Below, piece after piece: positions 53,628 to 63,316 of a DNA stretch of 64,000 bases. The position numbers and the translations under genes were made by a program. Location of the stretch: assembly GCA_026400835.1 (NCBI GenBank), contig JAPLOA010000096.1, forward strand, positions 1 to 64,000. The letters are read 5' to 3'. This DNA is from Planctomycetales bacterium. Its GTDB lineage: Bacteria; Planctomycetota; Planctomycetia; Planctomycetales; Planctomycetaceae. The stretch's first letter is position 1. The number at the start of each line of letters is the position of its first letter. The notes under the pieces are model-generated. The model was not told the DNA's origin, ran no database searches, and saw nothing but the letters and a program-made list of their open reading frames with translations.

Positions 53628-54851
53628 TTACTGATCAGCGGCTTTGGTGGCGACTTCGATGCCGGAGCGAACTCTCTGGATTCCTCGTACAACGATCTGT
53701 TCGTCGGCCTGCAACGGTCGAGATTCAGATTCACCGGAGGCCTTGACCGACACAATCTCACGCATGTCACCGTCAAGGAGTCCCACTTCGGCGTTGAGAC
53801 GAACGGCTTTCTTGTCTTTGTTCACGACAAACAAAAACCGACTTCCCTGATCAGAGCCTAGTGCGGCCTCTGGAACCAACATCGCTGACCGTGGTTTACC
53901 GATTGGAATTCGGATTCGTGTGAACATGCCGGCCGTCAGAACTCGTCCTCCCGTTTCGGGTTTAGGGTTTGGCACATCCGCTTTGATCAGTATTGTTCCG
54001 GTGCGTGAATCGACCTGATTGTTGATGAAGCGAACGACACCTTTCAGTGGATACTGGTTCTGATGAATGGGCAGTCCGAGTTCGACGGAGATGGAATTCT
54101 CTGCTGGTACTTCCAGCTTGCCATCGCGAATCGCCTGCTGCAATCGCACCAGAGTATTCTCATCCATATCAAACAAAACCGTCACCGGATCTACGGCGAC
54201 GATTGTCGTCAGCAGAGTTGAATTGAAAGCTCCGGACGGCCCGCCGGTGACGAGATTGCCTTCGTCCATCATGCGATCACCGATCTTCCCGGAAATTGGC
54301 GCTTTCAACTGACAGTAACCAAGATTGATCTCAGCCGTTTTCTTCGCCGCCTTGGCCACATCAACGGCCGCAGCCGCCTCGGCTGTATCACCGATCGCCG
54401 TTTGAAGTTCTTCTTCCGTCGACGCGCCTTTGGCTCGAGCTGCTTCGATTCGCTTCAGTGTGCCCTGAAGCTTCGTGTGACGAGCCTCTGCCTGGGCCAG
54501 ATCGGCCGTTGCACGAGCCAGATCAGTTTCAAACGGTTGCGGGTCGATCTCGACAAGCAGGTCGTCTTTCTGGACCTCTGTTCCGGGCTGAAAATGGAGT
54601 TTGACCATGTGTCCGCTGGTTCTGGCACGCAGCTCAATTTTCTCTTTCGGTTCAATTCGCCCTGTGAAGTATTCGTAGTCCACCAGTTCGCGACTTGCAG
54701 GAACGGAGACTGTCACTTCCGGAATCATCGGAGCCGGTGCGACAGCATCAGAGGCCCCACAGCCCATCAGGCTGCTGGTTCCGATACAAGCGAACAGGGC
54801 CAAACAAAAACAACGGCGCGCGCTGAGCAGAGAGTCTTCAGAAGACATCAT
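53628..54851 (-). CDS. RND efflux periplasmic adaptor, lipoprotein
   Basis: GAGGGA lies 6 bases before the ATG chosen here (reading MMSSEDSLL), which removes 12 residues from the longest frame. The 407-residue protein has a lipobox (L28-M-G-C31) and is then an HlyD/AcrA-type adaptor: VSVPASRELVDYEYFTGRIE, lipoyl half GTEVQKDDLLVEIDPQPFET, coiled-coil hairpin (about 90-160, rich in Ala and Glu), YCQLKAPISGKIGDRMMDEG, and the beta-barrel and membrane-proximal parts. It connects the RND permease to an outer-membrane channel. The lipid anchor is typical of AcrA/MexA proteins. Confidence 0.94.
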   Translation of the reverse strand: MMSSEDSLLSARRCFCLALFACIGTSSLMGCGASDAVAPAPMIPEVTVSVPASRELVDYEYFTGRIEPKEKIELRARTSGHMVKLHFQPGTEVQKDDLLVEIDPQPFETDLARATADLAQAEARHTKLQGTLKRIEAARAKGASTEEELQTAIGDTAEAAAAVDVAKAAKKTAEINLGYCQLKAPISGKIGDRMMDEGNLVTGGPSGAFNSTLLTTIVAVDPVTVLFDMDENTLVRLQQAIRDGKLEVPAENSISVELGLPIHQNQYPLKGVVRFINNQVDSRTGTILIKADVPNPKPETGGRVLTAGMFTRIRIPIGKPRSAMLVPEAALGSDQGSRFLFVVNKDKKAVRLNAEVGLLDGDMREIVSVKASGESESRPLQADEQIVVRGIQRVRSGIEVATKAADQ

Positions 54852-54968
54852 GCCAGATCCCTCAAAAAGAAAATCCACAAGTCCCACAAGGACGACGAAG
54901 TCTCATCTTAGCACTGTCAAGAACTCCGCTGCGCCTCAACCTCAGATCAAAAACGAAATTCAATTCCC

Positions 54969-57392
54969 TTAATCTGCTGGAAGCAGTTGGACAGCATCGA
55001 CGATCACATACTTTCCGTCAGTGCCGTCATTTGAGATGCGAATCCAGCTTTCGGTGTCGGCCTTAAACGAAAATTTTCCCAGTGTGCGAAACAGCCGATC
55101 ATGACGGGGAATTTCCTGTTGATTGATCTGCGTAATAAATTCACCGTCGGCATGATGAATCGTAACGGTCGTGTTCGTGGAGCGGCGAACGTTGTAGCAG
55201 TGAGAAATTCGCACCTCGTACCTTCCAGCGGCAGGGATCGATGGCCTGAACGTTGCTGATTTCTGGCCTTTGCCAGTGTTTCGGTCATGCAAGTAGCCTC
55301 GCCCGACGTACGGAGGCGTGTGGCTCGAATACTGCCAGTCGCCTGTTAGCTCTGCATCGCTGTCGTCCAGTACAATTCCCGGAAGAGTCTGAAGATCCGT
55401 GACGATGAATGGGACCAGAGACGAATCATCGACCTCGCCGGGGGCGTGAGTATTGGAGACAGCTTTTGTGTGAAGCCGAAACGATCTTTCAGTCGCCGTC
55501 GAATATTCTGCTGCTTTCCAGTGGCTGTAGGCCTCGCGAATGAAGTCTCCTCGCGTCGATGCTGAGCTAATTTCTGGCACAGCATCCTCAGGCAGTCCTG
55601 CGATAATCGCCAGGGCCGTCCAGCGTTTTGCGAGGTCCGCTGAGAGTATTGAGTTCAGGTCTGCCGTGTGTCCCGGGTTGGCTTCGAAATATTGACCATG
55701 CAGGTTCTTGCCTCGTTGGCCTAGCTTTTCCGGCATCGGAGCCAGCCCATGAAGTCCACCGGCAGTTCCCCACCATTGGACCGCCGCAAAGTCCGGGTGC
55801 GAAGGCAATATGTCGGACACATAAACAGTCGCCGAACCGGCCGCATGCAGCTTGTGCTGCAACAGTGCGATTGGGACATCCTGCACCGTGAGATGTTTCT
55901 GAATCGAAATTGCGGCGGCCTGCCCGGCGGCCTGCCCCAGAGACATCCAGATCGGTTCAAGTCGCAATGCGCAGAAACCTACGTGAGAAGAACTGGCCGC
56001 TGTTGGCACCAGCAGATTTTCAACATCGTTGGGAAGCAGTATTCCATACGGGATCTGATACGGCGGAACAGGGTTGTAGAATTCGCCAGAGTGCTTCCCA
56101 CTGAAACGCGGACCTTCATGATACGTGCCATGGCAGTTGTTGCCATAGTCTCCCATGGCGATGGAGTCAGGATGCAGGATTGCTCGAGCATCTCCCGGAG
56201 CATGTTCGCTGTCTCGCTGAGTAAACACACGGCGTCCAATCATGCGACGCGCTTCACGGATATAAAGCTGAGGCGGCAGATGGTTGGTGTCTGTAAATTC
56301 ATCTCGACACCAACCCCATTGCTGAGCTTCGCCGCGAAATTTTTCTGGCACGGCTTCGTCGTTCTGAAGAAAGTACAATAGTCCGACCTGGTCTCGCAGA
56401 TGTTCAGCGTAAATCTGCTGTCGTTCGTTCGCTGTTCCGTCTGGCCACTTCAGGTTCTGTCCGGGCAAGGAGAGACGCACGAGTCCGCCGGACACGTCGT
56501 TGATGTCGTACTTTGCATTCGGCAGCGGTGGCTGGTGAGCTTTGAAAATGCAACGGCGCGGGTAATCGAAGATCTTATCGATCTGGCCGGATTCGAGGGC
56601 CGTGAGAACGTCGGCGAAGTCTTCTCGTCGATATCCAGCAGGTGCCTGCGGGGTGATTCGGTTCGCGGGATCCTGAGTCATAATGAAACGAAAATTGTAA
56701 GCCTGCAACTGGTCGTCGGGTTTCTCGGGGGCCAGCGTTTCGCCGTACTCGCCCTGCCCTTCTCGCCCGGCTCGCCATGGTACTCCGGCCATGGCCATGA
56801 GATCGCCTTCATAAGACGCATCGATCACGACGTGAGCGTTGATCGTGACTTCAGCACCCTTGGCGTCAGTGAACGTCACGGACTGAATGCGAGATCCGGC
56901 AGAGTTCATTTCAACAGACTTCAATACATGTTGATGGAGGACTCTGATCCTTTGCCACTCCGCCAGCATCTGCTCGAAGACGGCAAGATTGACTTTGGGC
57001 TCCGCAAAAACACCTCCATCGCAGTCCTTTAGTTGTTGTGAATCCGGGCCATAAGTTTTCTCATAGTGTTTCTGCACGCGCTGGGCGAAATCCAGAAATG
57101 CACCGGAAAGGCTTTCGCGTGAATGAAAGTCGGTGTGCGACAGCCCGCTGGTGACCAGACCACCGATGCGATTCGTGGGCTCAACCACAAGGACCTCATG
57201 TCCCTCAGTGGCTGCCGCGACTGCTGAGGAGATTCCCGCTGGAGTGGCTCCGAAAATCAGCACATCTGGTTCTGATAAAGTCTGAGCAGCACCGACCGGC
57301 AAATTAAACAAGAGCAAAATGAAAGAGGTGACCAACAACGTTATGCAAAAATTCAATCTTGACCATTGAGCTCGTTCCGCATGACTGTCCAT
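54969..57392 (-). CDS. Exported FAD-dependent oxidoreductase with C-terminal golvesin-like domain
   Basis: GAGGGG lies 6 bases before the ATG, which fixes the start. The 807-residue protein has an N-terminal membrane/signal helix (about 14-36), then the FAD-binding motif LIFGATPAGISSAVAAA and VVEPTNRIGGLVTSGLSHTD, the FAD_oxidored (PF12831) layout. Further landmarks are HVVIDASYEGDLMAMAGVPW and NLLVPTAASSSHVGFCALRL. The last 140 residues (from about 665) resemble the golvesin/xanthan-lyase C-terminal beta domain (GRYEVRISHCYNVRRSTNTT, YVIVDAVQLLPAD). These proteins are common in planctomycetes and are thought to oxidise carbohydrates. It is the third gene of the fur operon, 15 bases after the radical SAM gene. 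Confidence 0.9.
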   Translation of the reverse strand: MDSHAERAQWSRLNFCITLLVTSFILLLFNLPVGAAQTLSEPDVLIFGATPAGISSAVAAATEGHEVLVVEPTNRIGGLVTSGLSHTDFHSRESLSGAFLDFAQRVQKHYEKTYGPDSQQLKDCDGGVFAEPKVNLAVFEQMLAEWQRIRVLHQHVLKSVEMNSAGSRIQSVTFTDAKGAEVTINAHVVIDASYEGDLMAMAGVPWRAGREGQGEYGETLAPEKPDDQLQAYNFRFIMTQDPANRITPQAPAGYRREDFADVLTALESGQIDKIFDYPRRCIFKAHQPPLPNAKYDINDVSGGLVRLSLPGQNLKWPDGTANERQQIYAEHLRDQVGLLYFLQNDEAVPEKFRGEAQQWGWCRDEFTDTNHLPPQLYIREARRMIGRRVFTQRDSEHAPGDARAILHPDSIAMGDYGNNCHGTYHEGPRFSGKHSGEFYNPVPPYQIPYGILLPNDVENLLVPTAASSSHVGFCALRLEPIWMSLGQAAGQAAAISIQKHLTVQDVPIALLQHKLHAAGSATVYVSDILPSHPDFAAVQWWGTAGGLHGLAPMPEKLGQRGKNLHGQYFEANPGHTADLNSILSADLAKRWTALAIIAGLPEDAVPEISSASTRGDFIREAYSHWKAAEYSTATERSFRLHTKAVSNTHAPGEVDDSSLVPFIVTDLQTLPGIVLDDSDAELTGDWQYSSHTPPYVGRGYLHDRNTGKGQKSATFRPSIPAAGRYEVRISHCYNVRRSTNTTVTIHHADGEFITQINQQEIPRHDRLFRTLGKFSFKADTESWIRISNDGTDGKYVIVDAVQLLPAD

Positions 57393-57407
57393 TTGCAGCC
57401 CCTCGCT

Positions 57408-59336
57408 TCAGTGGGTGTAAAGAGCTCTGGCAATGAAGTTCCTCGCAACTCGAGGTTTTGGCACCTTTCCTCCGAACCAACTGCGGATATCTTCCTGCAG
57501 CCCGATGCCATGCATAAAGTTGTAGAGAGCTTTATTGAGTGCCTGCCCAAGAGTGTCATGATCGACGTCGGTCGGGTCAATGAAGCCGATGTCGTTTTTG
57601 GCGAACGTCACCGGGGGAAGAGGAATCAGCGTGACTCCATATTCCTCCGGATTCTTTCCGACGGGCGAATGAACGGTGCAGGTAAATCGGTGGAAGAAGC
57701 CGCTCTGGATACATCCTTCTTCAAACAACTGGCGAACATACTCCAATGCATCAACAGTGTCCTGCACGGTCTGCGTTGGAAAACCATACATCAAATAAGC
57801 ATGCACCAGAATCCCGGCATCGCTGAATCCGCGAGTGACACGAGCAACCTGCTCGACGGAGACGCCCTTCTTCATCAGATTCAGCAGTCGATCGGAGGCA
57901 ACTTCAAGGCCGCCGGAAATGGCGATGCAGCCGCTGTCGGCAAGTAATTGGCAAAGCTCTGGAGTAAATGACTTTTCGAACCGAATGTTGCCCCACCAGG
58001 AAATGGCAACTTTGCGGCGAAGTAATTCTTCGGCAAGTGCTTTCAGTCCTTTTGGAGGAGCGGCTTCATCGACAAAATGAAAACCTGTCTGACCTGTTTC
58101 GGCAACGATCGTCTCAATGCGATCGACGAGGGTCGATGCGGCCGCTGTGTCGTAGCGTGAGATATAGTCGAGCGTGACGTCACAGAAACTGCACTTCTTC
58201 CAATAGCACCCATGAGCGATGGTGAGTTTGTTCCAGCGACCATCGGACCACAGTCGATGCATGGGGTTCAGCATATCGAGCGTTGAAAGGTAACGGTCGA
58301 TGGGAAGGCCATCCCAGGTCGGCGTGCCAACTTCGGCAAAAGGCACATCCGGCTCAGCGCAATTGATGTAACGAACTTTGGCAGGTTCGTCGTCGTTCTC
58401 TGCACTCCGCATGTATGTGCGAACGAGTTGACTTGCCGGGCGTTGGCCCTGAAGAAAGGCCAGTAACGCAAGCAGAGGGCGTTCGCCATCATCCAGTGTC
58501 ACGAAGTCGAAATAGTCAAAGACGCGAGGTTCGGATAACTCACGAAGCTCTGTATTGGCAAATCCGCCGCCTAATGCCGTCCGGATTGTGGGGTATTGTG
58601 ATCGAATTGCCTGTGCGATGCGGAAAGCCGCGTAGACAGTTCCTGGAAAAGGAACGGTGATCAGAACAAGATCCGGCCGGTGCTGATCGATTGCCTGTCG
58701 TGTCAGATCCTGCAGGAACTCATCGACAAGATTCAGGGGAGCAGCCAATGCTTCTGCGAGAGGATCAAACGTGGGCTGACTCTGGGCCAGCAATTCTGCA
58801 TAACGGACGAATTCAAATCTGGGATCAATGGCTTCACGCAGGACATCAGCCAGATCGCTCAAGTAGAGAGTTGCGAAGTGGCGGGCTCGATCCTGAACTC
58901 CCAGCATCCCGAACGCCCAAGCCATGGGATCGTCGCTGAACTCCTCGTCGGCTAAGTAGACATCGAGCGAATCGAAGCGAGGTCCCTCTGGCAGGAAGCG
59001 GCGACTTGCAATGCGATGGGCGAGCGTTGAGTCTTTGCCCTGCAGGAAAGCGATTGTTCGATCGATCGTCGAATGATAATGATCGAACTGCTGAAGAAAT
59101 CGATTAACGCCGGGAGTCCGCAACTGCTCATCAATGAGCAGAATGCGTTCGCGAACAGAGTCTAATCCGCCTGATGATAGCAGCCTCAGTACGAGAGCCA
59201 GCGCAAGATCTTCCTGAGCGGCGTCGATGCCTTGTGAACGCAGAAACCCCGTCAAGTAGGCCGTGGACGGGTACGGCGTGTTGAGCTGTGTCATCGGCGG
59301 AATGACGGACAGCACTCGCACTGATGGCAAAGCCAT
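57408..59336 (-). CDS. B12-binding radical SAM protein
   Basis: The start is the ATG reading MALPSVRVLSVIPP, 2 bases after the fur stop; a longer frame runs through fur and is spurious. The 642-residue protein has an N-terminal part with a B12-binding-like fold (PDLVLITVPFPGTVYAAFR, TALGGGFANTELR) and a radical SAM domain with the cluster motif CYWKKCSFC (Cx4Cx2C, a spacing also found in other members of this group), then IRFEKSFTPELC, GGLEVASDRLLNLMKKGVS and YLMYGFPTQTVQDT. The substrate is unknown. Operon position after a Fur regulator suggests metal-dependent expression. Confidence 0.87.
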   Translation of the reverse strand: MALPSVRVLSVIPPMTQLNTPYPSTAYLTGFLRSQGIDAAQEDLALALVLRLLSSGGLDSVRERILLIDEQLRTPGVNRFLQQFDHYHSTIDRTIAFLQGKDSTLAHRIASRRFLPEGPRFDSLDVYLADEEFSDDPMAWAFGMLGVQDRARHFATLYLSDLADVLREAIDPRFEFVRYAELLAQSQPTFDPLAEALAAPLNLVDEFLQDLTRQAIDQHRPDLVLITVPFPGTVYAAFRIAQAIRSQYPTIRTALGGGFANTELRELSEPRVFDYFDFVTLDDGERPLLALLAFLQGQRPASQLVRTYMRSAENDDEPAKVRYINCAEPDVPFAEVGTPTWDGLPIDRYLSTLDMLNPMHRLWSDGRWNKLTIAHGCYWKKCSFCDVTLDYISRYDTAAASTLVDRIETIVAETGQTGFHFVDEAAPPKGLKALAEELLRRKVAISWWGNIRFEKSFTPELCQLLADSGCIAISGGLEVASDRLLNLMKKGVSVEQVARVTRGFSDAGILVHAYLMYGFPTQTVQDTVDALEYVRQLFEEGCIQSGFFHRFTCTVHSPVGKNPEEYGVTLIPLPPVTFAKNDIGFIDPTDVDHDTLGQALNKALYNFMHGIGLQEDIRSWFGGKVPKPRVARNFIARALYTH

Positions 59337-59338
59337 GA

Positions 59339-59854
59339 CTAGATCATGTCCAGCTTGCGGTGTCGTCGTGAAGGGGGCTTTGCGCATTCGGCGCAGATGC
59401 CATGCACTTCCAGGCGATGTCCACTCATGCGGAAGCCGTGGTCCGCAGCAACTCGTTCCAGTACTGCTGAGATTTCTTCGTTCCGAAACTCCACGAGCTG
59501 CTGGCACTTTTCGCAGATGAAGTGATCGTGTTGAGGGTACCCGTAATCGTGTTCGTAAACTTCACGATCGTTCGAACGGGCGACTTTACGAATCAGTCCT
59601 GCCTCTTCGAGCGAACTGATGGTCCGATAAATTGTCGCACGGCTGACGCGTCCACCATCTCGTCGGGGCTGAGTCAGCCGTGCGACAATCTGATCGGAAT
59701 CGAAATGCTCATGCTCGGCGAAGATCTCGCGAACGATTGTTTCGCGTTCCTGTGTCAGACGTTTTCCCTGCGTTGCCAGGTACTCACGAAACTTTTCCAC
59801 AGGCGACGCTGCGACTTCCTGACGATCGAACTCGTTGACAGCCAGATCACTCAC
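59339..59854 (-). CDS. Fur family transcriptional regulator
   Basis: GAGG lies 6 bases before a GTG that reads MSDLAVNEFDRQ, chosen as start; a GTG at 59950 would add 32 residues. The 171-residue protein has the winged-helix (RLTQERETIVREIFAEHEHF, RVSRATIYRTISSLEEAGLI) and the metal-binding dimerisation domain (YEHDYGYPQHDHFICEKCQQ with a CxxC pair and a second CAEC near the C-terminus). It could be a Fur, Zur or PerR type; the residues alone do not decide. The two structural-zinc CxxC pairs are complete. The operon with a radical SAM and a FAD oxidoreductase suggests control of iron- or cofactor-dependent enzymes. Confidence 0.93.
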   Translation of the reverse strand: MSDLAVNEFDRQEVAASPVEKFREYLATQGKRLTQERETIVREIFAEHEHFDSDQIVARLTQPRRDGGRVSRATIYRTISSLEEAGLIRKVARSNDREVYEHDYGYPQHDHFICEKCQQLVEFRNEEISAVLERVAADHGFRMSGHRLEVHGICAECAKPPSRRHRKLDMI

Positions 59855-60057
59855 TTTGAACCTCAGAGAAAACGCCGAACCGATAGACCGACCTGAGCTA
59901 TTCCATAAGATGAGTTCAGGCGGTTGGGCCGTGCGGTATTGGGATTTCACACAGCAATCGGGTTCAGTTTGGCGAGGATTCTGCTAAATGTCACTCGCGA
60001 TGCCCAAGAAGAGGCTCTTTTCTGAAAAGCCGTTCTTCAATAGCACCCAAAATTCGG

Positions 60058-60321
60058 TCAAACAGTCAAATTGTCGTCTTCCAGGCTGTGCAGCATCCGA
60101 GAAAGAGCCTTTTCGAGGATCTCTTCCGAGTCATAATCGCCACGTGCGATCGCAGTGCGGATTGCCGCCAGCCTTTCCTTTTGCAGTTGTTCAGCTTCTT
60201 CCTGAGACAGCTGATTATCCGTTTCGCTATCCACTGCGCGTTGCGGAGCACCCACTTCGGGCAAATCGGGTTCTGCGGCTGCAGCAGGTTGTTTCTGAAA
60301 TGTACTCATTGGAGGTATCAC
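60058..60321 (-). CDS. Small FlgM-like protein (putative)
   Basis: An open frame of 87 codons (GTG start, or ATG at 60309) encodes an acidic protein whose C-terminal half, ERLAAIRTAIARGDYDSEEI followed by LEKALSRMLHSLEDD, resembles the C-terminal helix pair of anti-sigma-28 factor FlgM and related planctomycete proteins (KxxxIxxAIxxGxY pattern). The N-terminal half is low-complexity. No flagellar gene lies nearby, and no ribosome binding site is visible, so the call is tentative. Confidence 0.5.
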   Translation of the reverse strand: MIPPMSTFQKQPAAAAEPDLPEVGAPQRAVDSETDNQLSQEEAEQLQKERLAAIRTAIARGDYDSEEILEKALSRMLHSLEDDNLTV

Positions 60322-60531
60322 GAAACAGGCCAGCGAAGATTTGGACTCAGTATGCGAAACTGGACTGGGGAAATCATTCCCTCAGGTGGCGTCCACGGTT
60401 CGATTATCGTATTCACGCCAGGATCAGAGGTCCAGTCCCCAATTTGGCTGTCGATGTATCTCCTGTGTGGCCAGCGTGTTTGGTCGATTCGAGCTTCTGG
60501 ATTCTGCATTACAAGGGATAGGAATCCGAAT

Positions 60532-61929
60532 CTAGTTTGGACGTGATCGGAGATAAAGCTCTTTCATCAGCAGATCGATTGCTTTTCCGCGTGATTTGAT
60601 GGCTCTGTCAAGTTTTTGAGCCTGCTGTGACTGAACAGCCTGACGATTCAGATTTGTCAGTTCCTCAAAGTCGACTTTCCAGCCACTATCTCTGGCAGCC
60701 TGCACAAGGTCGCTTTGAATTTCTGCAAGATTCGAGAGGAGTGCTTCCGACAGTTCCGAATTGATGACTCGATAGGGCGATGTTGGCAGAAAAGCCGATC
60801 GTGAAATGCTGGAGGAATCCGGCATTGCATTTCTTCTTCGTTGCGGTTCCGGGTGCTCCACCGAAGCCTCTGGATTGTTGAGTTGCGGGAGAGGGGCTGC
60901 CTCTGCATCAGTCGAAGTGACTGTCAGGTCATTCTTCGAGATGCGTCGGCTGATCAGCCATGCAAAAACTGATGCTGCAACCAAAAGAGCTGCAGCGGCG
61001 TTATTCTGAATGAGCGCAAAGCTGATACCAGACACAAGGCAGATCACAGCAGCAATCGCCAGAAGAGTTTTCCATAGACCAGCACGATGTGCAGAAGCTA
61101 TCTCTGATGTGCGTACCTGCACGACCGGCATGGATCCAGACAGTGCCTCCCCAGTAGGCGAGTGAGGGTAGCTGTCGATCGAGATCACTACGACCGTACT
61201 GTTGTCAGATCCTCCCCGACAGTTTGCCAGATTGATCAGCAGCCTGGATGACTCGGTCGGCGGCATTGATCCGACAATCTGTCCAATCTCAGTATCGCTG
61301 ACGTGATTTGTGAGACCATCTGAACAGAGCAGGAACAGATCGCCGGATTCAACCGAAAATGGTCCTTCAATATCGACCTGGACGTGAGGGTCAGGCCCGA
61401 GGCAGCGGGTGATCACATTGCGCGGGTGAAAGAGTTCTACATTCTCTGGCGTTGCTCGACCCAGCCGAATCATTTCCCACTGGAGACTATGGTCAAATGT
61501 AAGTTGCTCAATATGGCCGCAGCGGACTCTGTAGACACGACTATCGCCAACATGGCCAACAAGTGCACCTCTTTCGGAGAGACTGAGGACACTGCACGTC
61601 GTTCCCATGCCTTCGAATTCACGGTTCTCCCGCCCTCGATCATTGATGGCTTTGTTTGCCGCAACGATCGCTTCTCGCATGCGACTCTCTACGGTTGCAG
61701 CGTTGTTGTTCTTGAAGTAGGCATGCGGGAGTGTGTCGATGGCGATGCGACTGGCCAGATCTCCAACGGCGTGTCCGCCCATCCCATCAGCCACGACAAA
61801 CAGGTGGCCACAGTGGCTCCACTCGTCTGCATCATTGCACATTCTAATCTGCAACGAATCCTGATTCATGGCGCGCCGCATCCCTTTGTCCGTGCGCGAG
61901 GCATATTGAACGGATGGGGGTGACGACAT
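60532..61929 (-). CDS. PP2C-type Ser/Thr protein phosphatase with membrane segment
   Basis: The 465-residue protein has a PP2C (Stp1-type) domain in residues 1-250: RRAMNQDSL, LFVVADGMGGHAVG (metal site), EGMGTTCSVLSL, VGHVGDSRVYRV, FLLCSDGLTNHV and GGSDNSTVVVISI, with all metal-ligand aspartates. Two membrane helices follow (about 285-335), then a C-terminal cytoplasmic tail of 130 residues with a helical end. The phosphatase probably opposes Ser/Thr kinases such as the two encoded at 24 and 34 kb, although they are not adjacent. The ATG start lacks a strong ribosome binding site. Confidence 0.94.
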   Translation of the reverse strand: MSSPPSVQYASRTDKGMRRAMNQDSLQIRMCNDADEWSHCGHLFVVADGMGGHAVGDLASRIAIDTLPHAYFKNNNAATVESRMREAIVAANKAINDRGRENREFEGMGTTCSVLSLSERGALVGHVGDSRVYRVRCGHIEQLTFDHSLQWEMIRLGRATPENVELFHPRNVITRCLGPDPHVQVDIEGPFSVESGDLFLLCSDGLTNHVSDTEIGQIVGSMPPTESSRLLINLANCRGGSDNSTVVVISIDSYPHSPTGEALSGSMPVVQVRTSEIASAHRAGLWKTLLAIAAVICLVSGISFALIQNNAAAALLVAASVFAWLISRRISKNDLTVTSTDAEAAPLPQLNNPEASVEHPEPQRRRNAMPDSSSISRSAFLPTSPYRVINSELSEALLSNLAEIQSDLVQAARDSGWKVDFEELTNLNRQAVQSQQAQKLDRAIKSRGKAIDLLMKELYLRSRPN

Positions 61930-62515
61930 GGATGAACTACTTGGAAGCCAATCGCGATGACACGAAACATCTAATCGCCAAAATGACCCGATGTCGCAGG
62001 ATTTTGGGGCTCGGCGAAACCTGAGCAGTCAGAGTGTACAGTCAGGGTGGATACTGGCTAGTCACCGGCAGGAAATCGTTGGTTCCGCCTGTCTTCGGGA
62101 AAGCAATTGCACAGCACCCCTCAAGGTTTAAAGCTCTCAGGGTCCAACCCATGGTTCGACTGCCAGAGTCAGGTTGGTGGGGCATATTCAATTCGGGGAT
62201 GTCTTAGCTCTACCCCTTCAAAGCCCTGAAGTGCCTGCTCAGGATTCTTTGATCAGATGGGCTGATTTCCAGTTTCGGCCCAATGTTGTTTCTGAAATCA
62301 GTGCTGCCGTCGAAGGGGCATGGAGTTATGGTCAACTGGTCTTTTCGGGGCCAGACTGATCAAAAGTCCGCTCAACAGGTCAGTTTCCAAGCACGGTATT
62401 TGCGGAGGAGAAACCAGCCATCACGGGGCCGGATGGAGGTGCAGGGACGCTCCAAACCGTATCTGCACTTTCTGTTCCATCGATCCGCAGGCGATGTTTC
62501 ACATGGGCATCGAAA
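61930..62515. other. Intergenic region, no gene recognised
   Basis: A 586-base stretch between the phosphatase and the LuxR-type gene. Short plus-strand frames (62174-62565) show no protein signature and overlap each other in different frames. I see no RNA gene; no tRNA arms are recognisable. Confidence 0.5.
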
Positions 62516-62890
62516 TCAGTTTTCCAATATCAATGACTCTGCAGGCTCGAAGTAAGTCTGACTAGCGAATCGATTTCGTTCCTGAAGCTCCTGGTCGGCA
62601 AGAACGGAAATGCGAACCATCTCTGCCGTGCTGTTCACTCCGAGTTTGCGAGCCGCATTTGCACGATGTTTTTCAATCGTCTTAACGCTGATTTGCAGCT
62701 CCTGAGCGATGCTCTTGTTTGCAAGTCCGTTGGAGACGAGCTGCACCACTTGAAGTTCTCGGCGTGACAGGCGTCGGATCTGCTGTCTTGCTGCGTCACG
62801 TCGAGACATCCATGTTCGGAAGGCGACTTCATCGGAAATCGGTGCTGAAAATGAACCTGATGTCATTGATGGTGCAACTGACTGGATCAT
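62516..62890 (-). CDS. LuxR-type (GerE) helix-turn-helix regulator
   Basis: GGAG lies 8 bases before the ATG. The 124-residue protein is almost only a LuxR-type DNA-binding domain (about residues 36-100): SRRELQVVQLVSNGLANKSI, ELQISVKTIEKHRANAARKL and TAEMVRISVLA. There is no receiver or ligand-binding domain; the N-terminal 35 residues are low-complexity and polar. It thus looks like a single-domain response regulator output, perhaps a partner of an orphan receiver elsewhere or an autonomous regulator like GerE. Its neighbours give no hint about its target genes. Confidence 0.9.
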   Translation of the reverse strand: MIQSVAPSMTSGSFSAPISDEVAFRTWMSRRDAARQQIRRLSRRELQVVQLVSNGLANKSIAQELQISVKTIEKHRANAARKLGVNSTAEMVRISVLADQELQERNRFASQTYFEPAESLILEN

Positions 62891-63316
62891 CGCTGCGTCT
62901 CCAATTTTCTTCTGTGTGCCGTAATGCTCAGGCTTTTGAAATTTGCTCAGTCTGAGTCAGTTTTATGGACTTGAGTTAGAGATTTTATTCGGGTTGACGA
63001 AGCGGTGTTTATCAACTCCAACCGGAGTAAGTACCTCTATAACCCGTGATACGGGCAGTTCCCGTGGGAGTTTCCAGGTAGATCCGCCATGTGGCAAAGA
63101 CAGGTCCTGTGATCTGAGGATCACTACCCTCACTTGCGTGAAATTCCCCGGGGGAACGCGTCTTACTGCAAGGAGGATGCAAACACTCCGTTCGTGATGG
63201 TTCTCCGTGAGGGAAAACCCGTAGTCGAGCGAAGCCTTCGGCTTCAAATCGTTCAAAGCAGTATTGTCCTTAACGACCGTGCCTGCATCAGGCTCACGTT
63301 GCGGACAATTGAAGAA
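62891..63316. other. Intergenic region, no gene recognised
   Basis: The 426 bases between pgsA and the LuxR-type gene contain an open frame of 97 codons on the minus strand (62963-63256) without recognisable features or ribosome binding site. No terminator-like hairpin with a T-run was found. Confidence 0.4.

Noticed and set aside
55749-56381. Plus-strand frame of 210 codons opposite the FAD oxidoreductase
   Set aside because: Antisense to a gene with clear FAD-binding motifs; no independent evidence.
57408-59507. Longest frame of the radical SAM gene starting at 59507
   Set aside because: The extra 57 residues run through the end of the fur gene in another frame; the ATG at 59336, 2 bases after the fur stop, is the sensible start.
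62100-62200. Segment with GGTTCGACTGCC resembling a tRNA T-arm
   Set aside because: No matching acceptor stem, anticodon arm or D-arm could be found around it.
62963-63256. Minus-strand frame of 97 codons before pgsA
   Set aside because: No recognisable domain, no ribosome binding site, composition unlike neighbouring genes; it could be real but cannot be supported.
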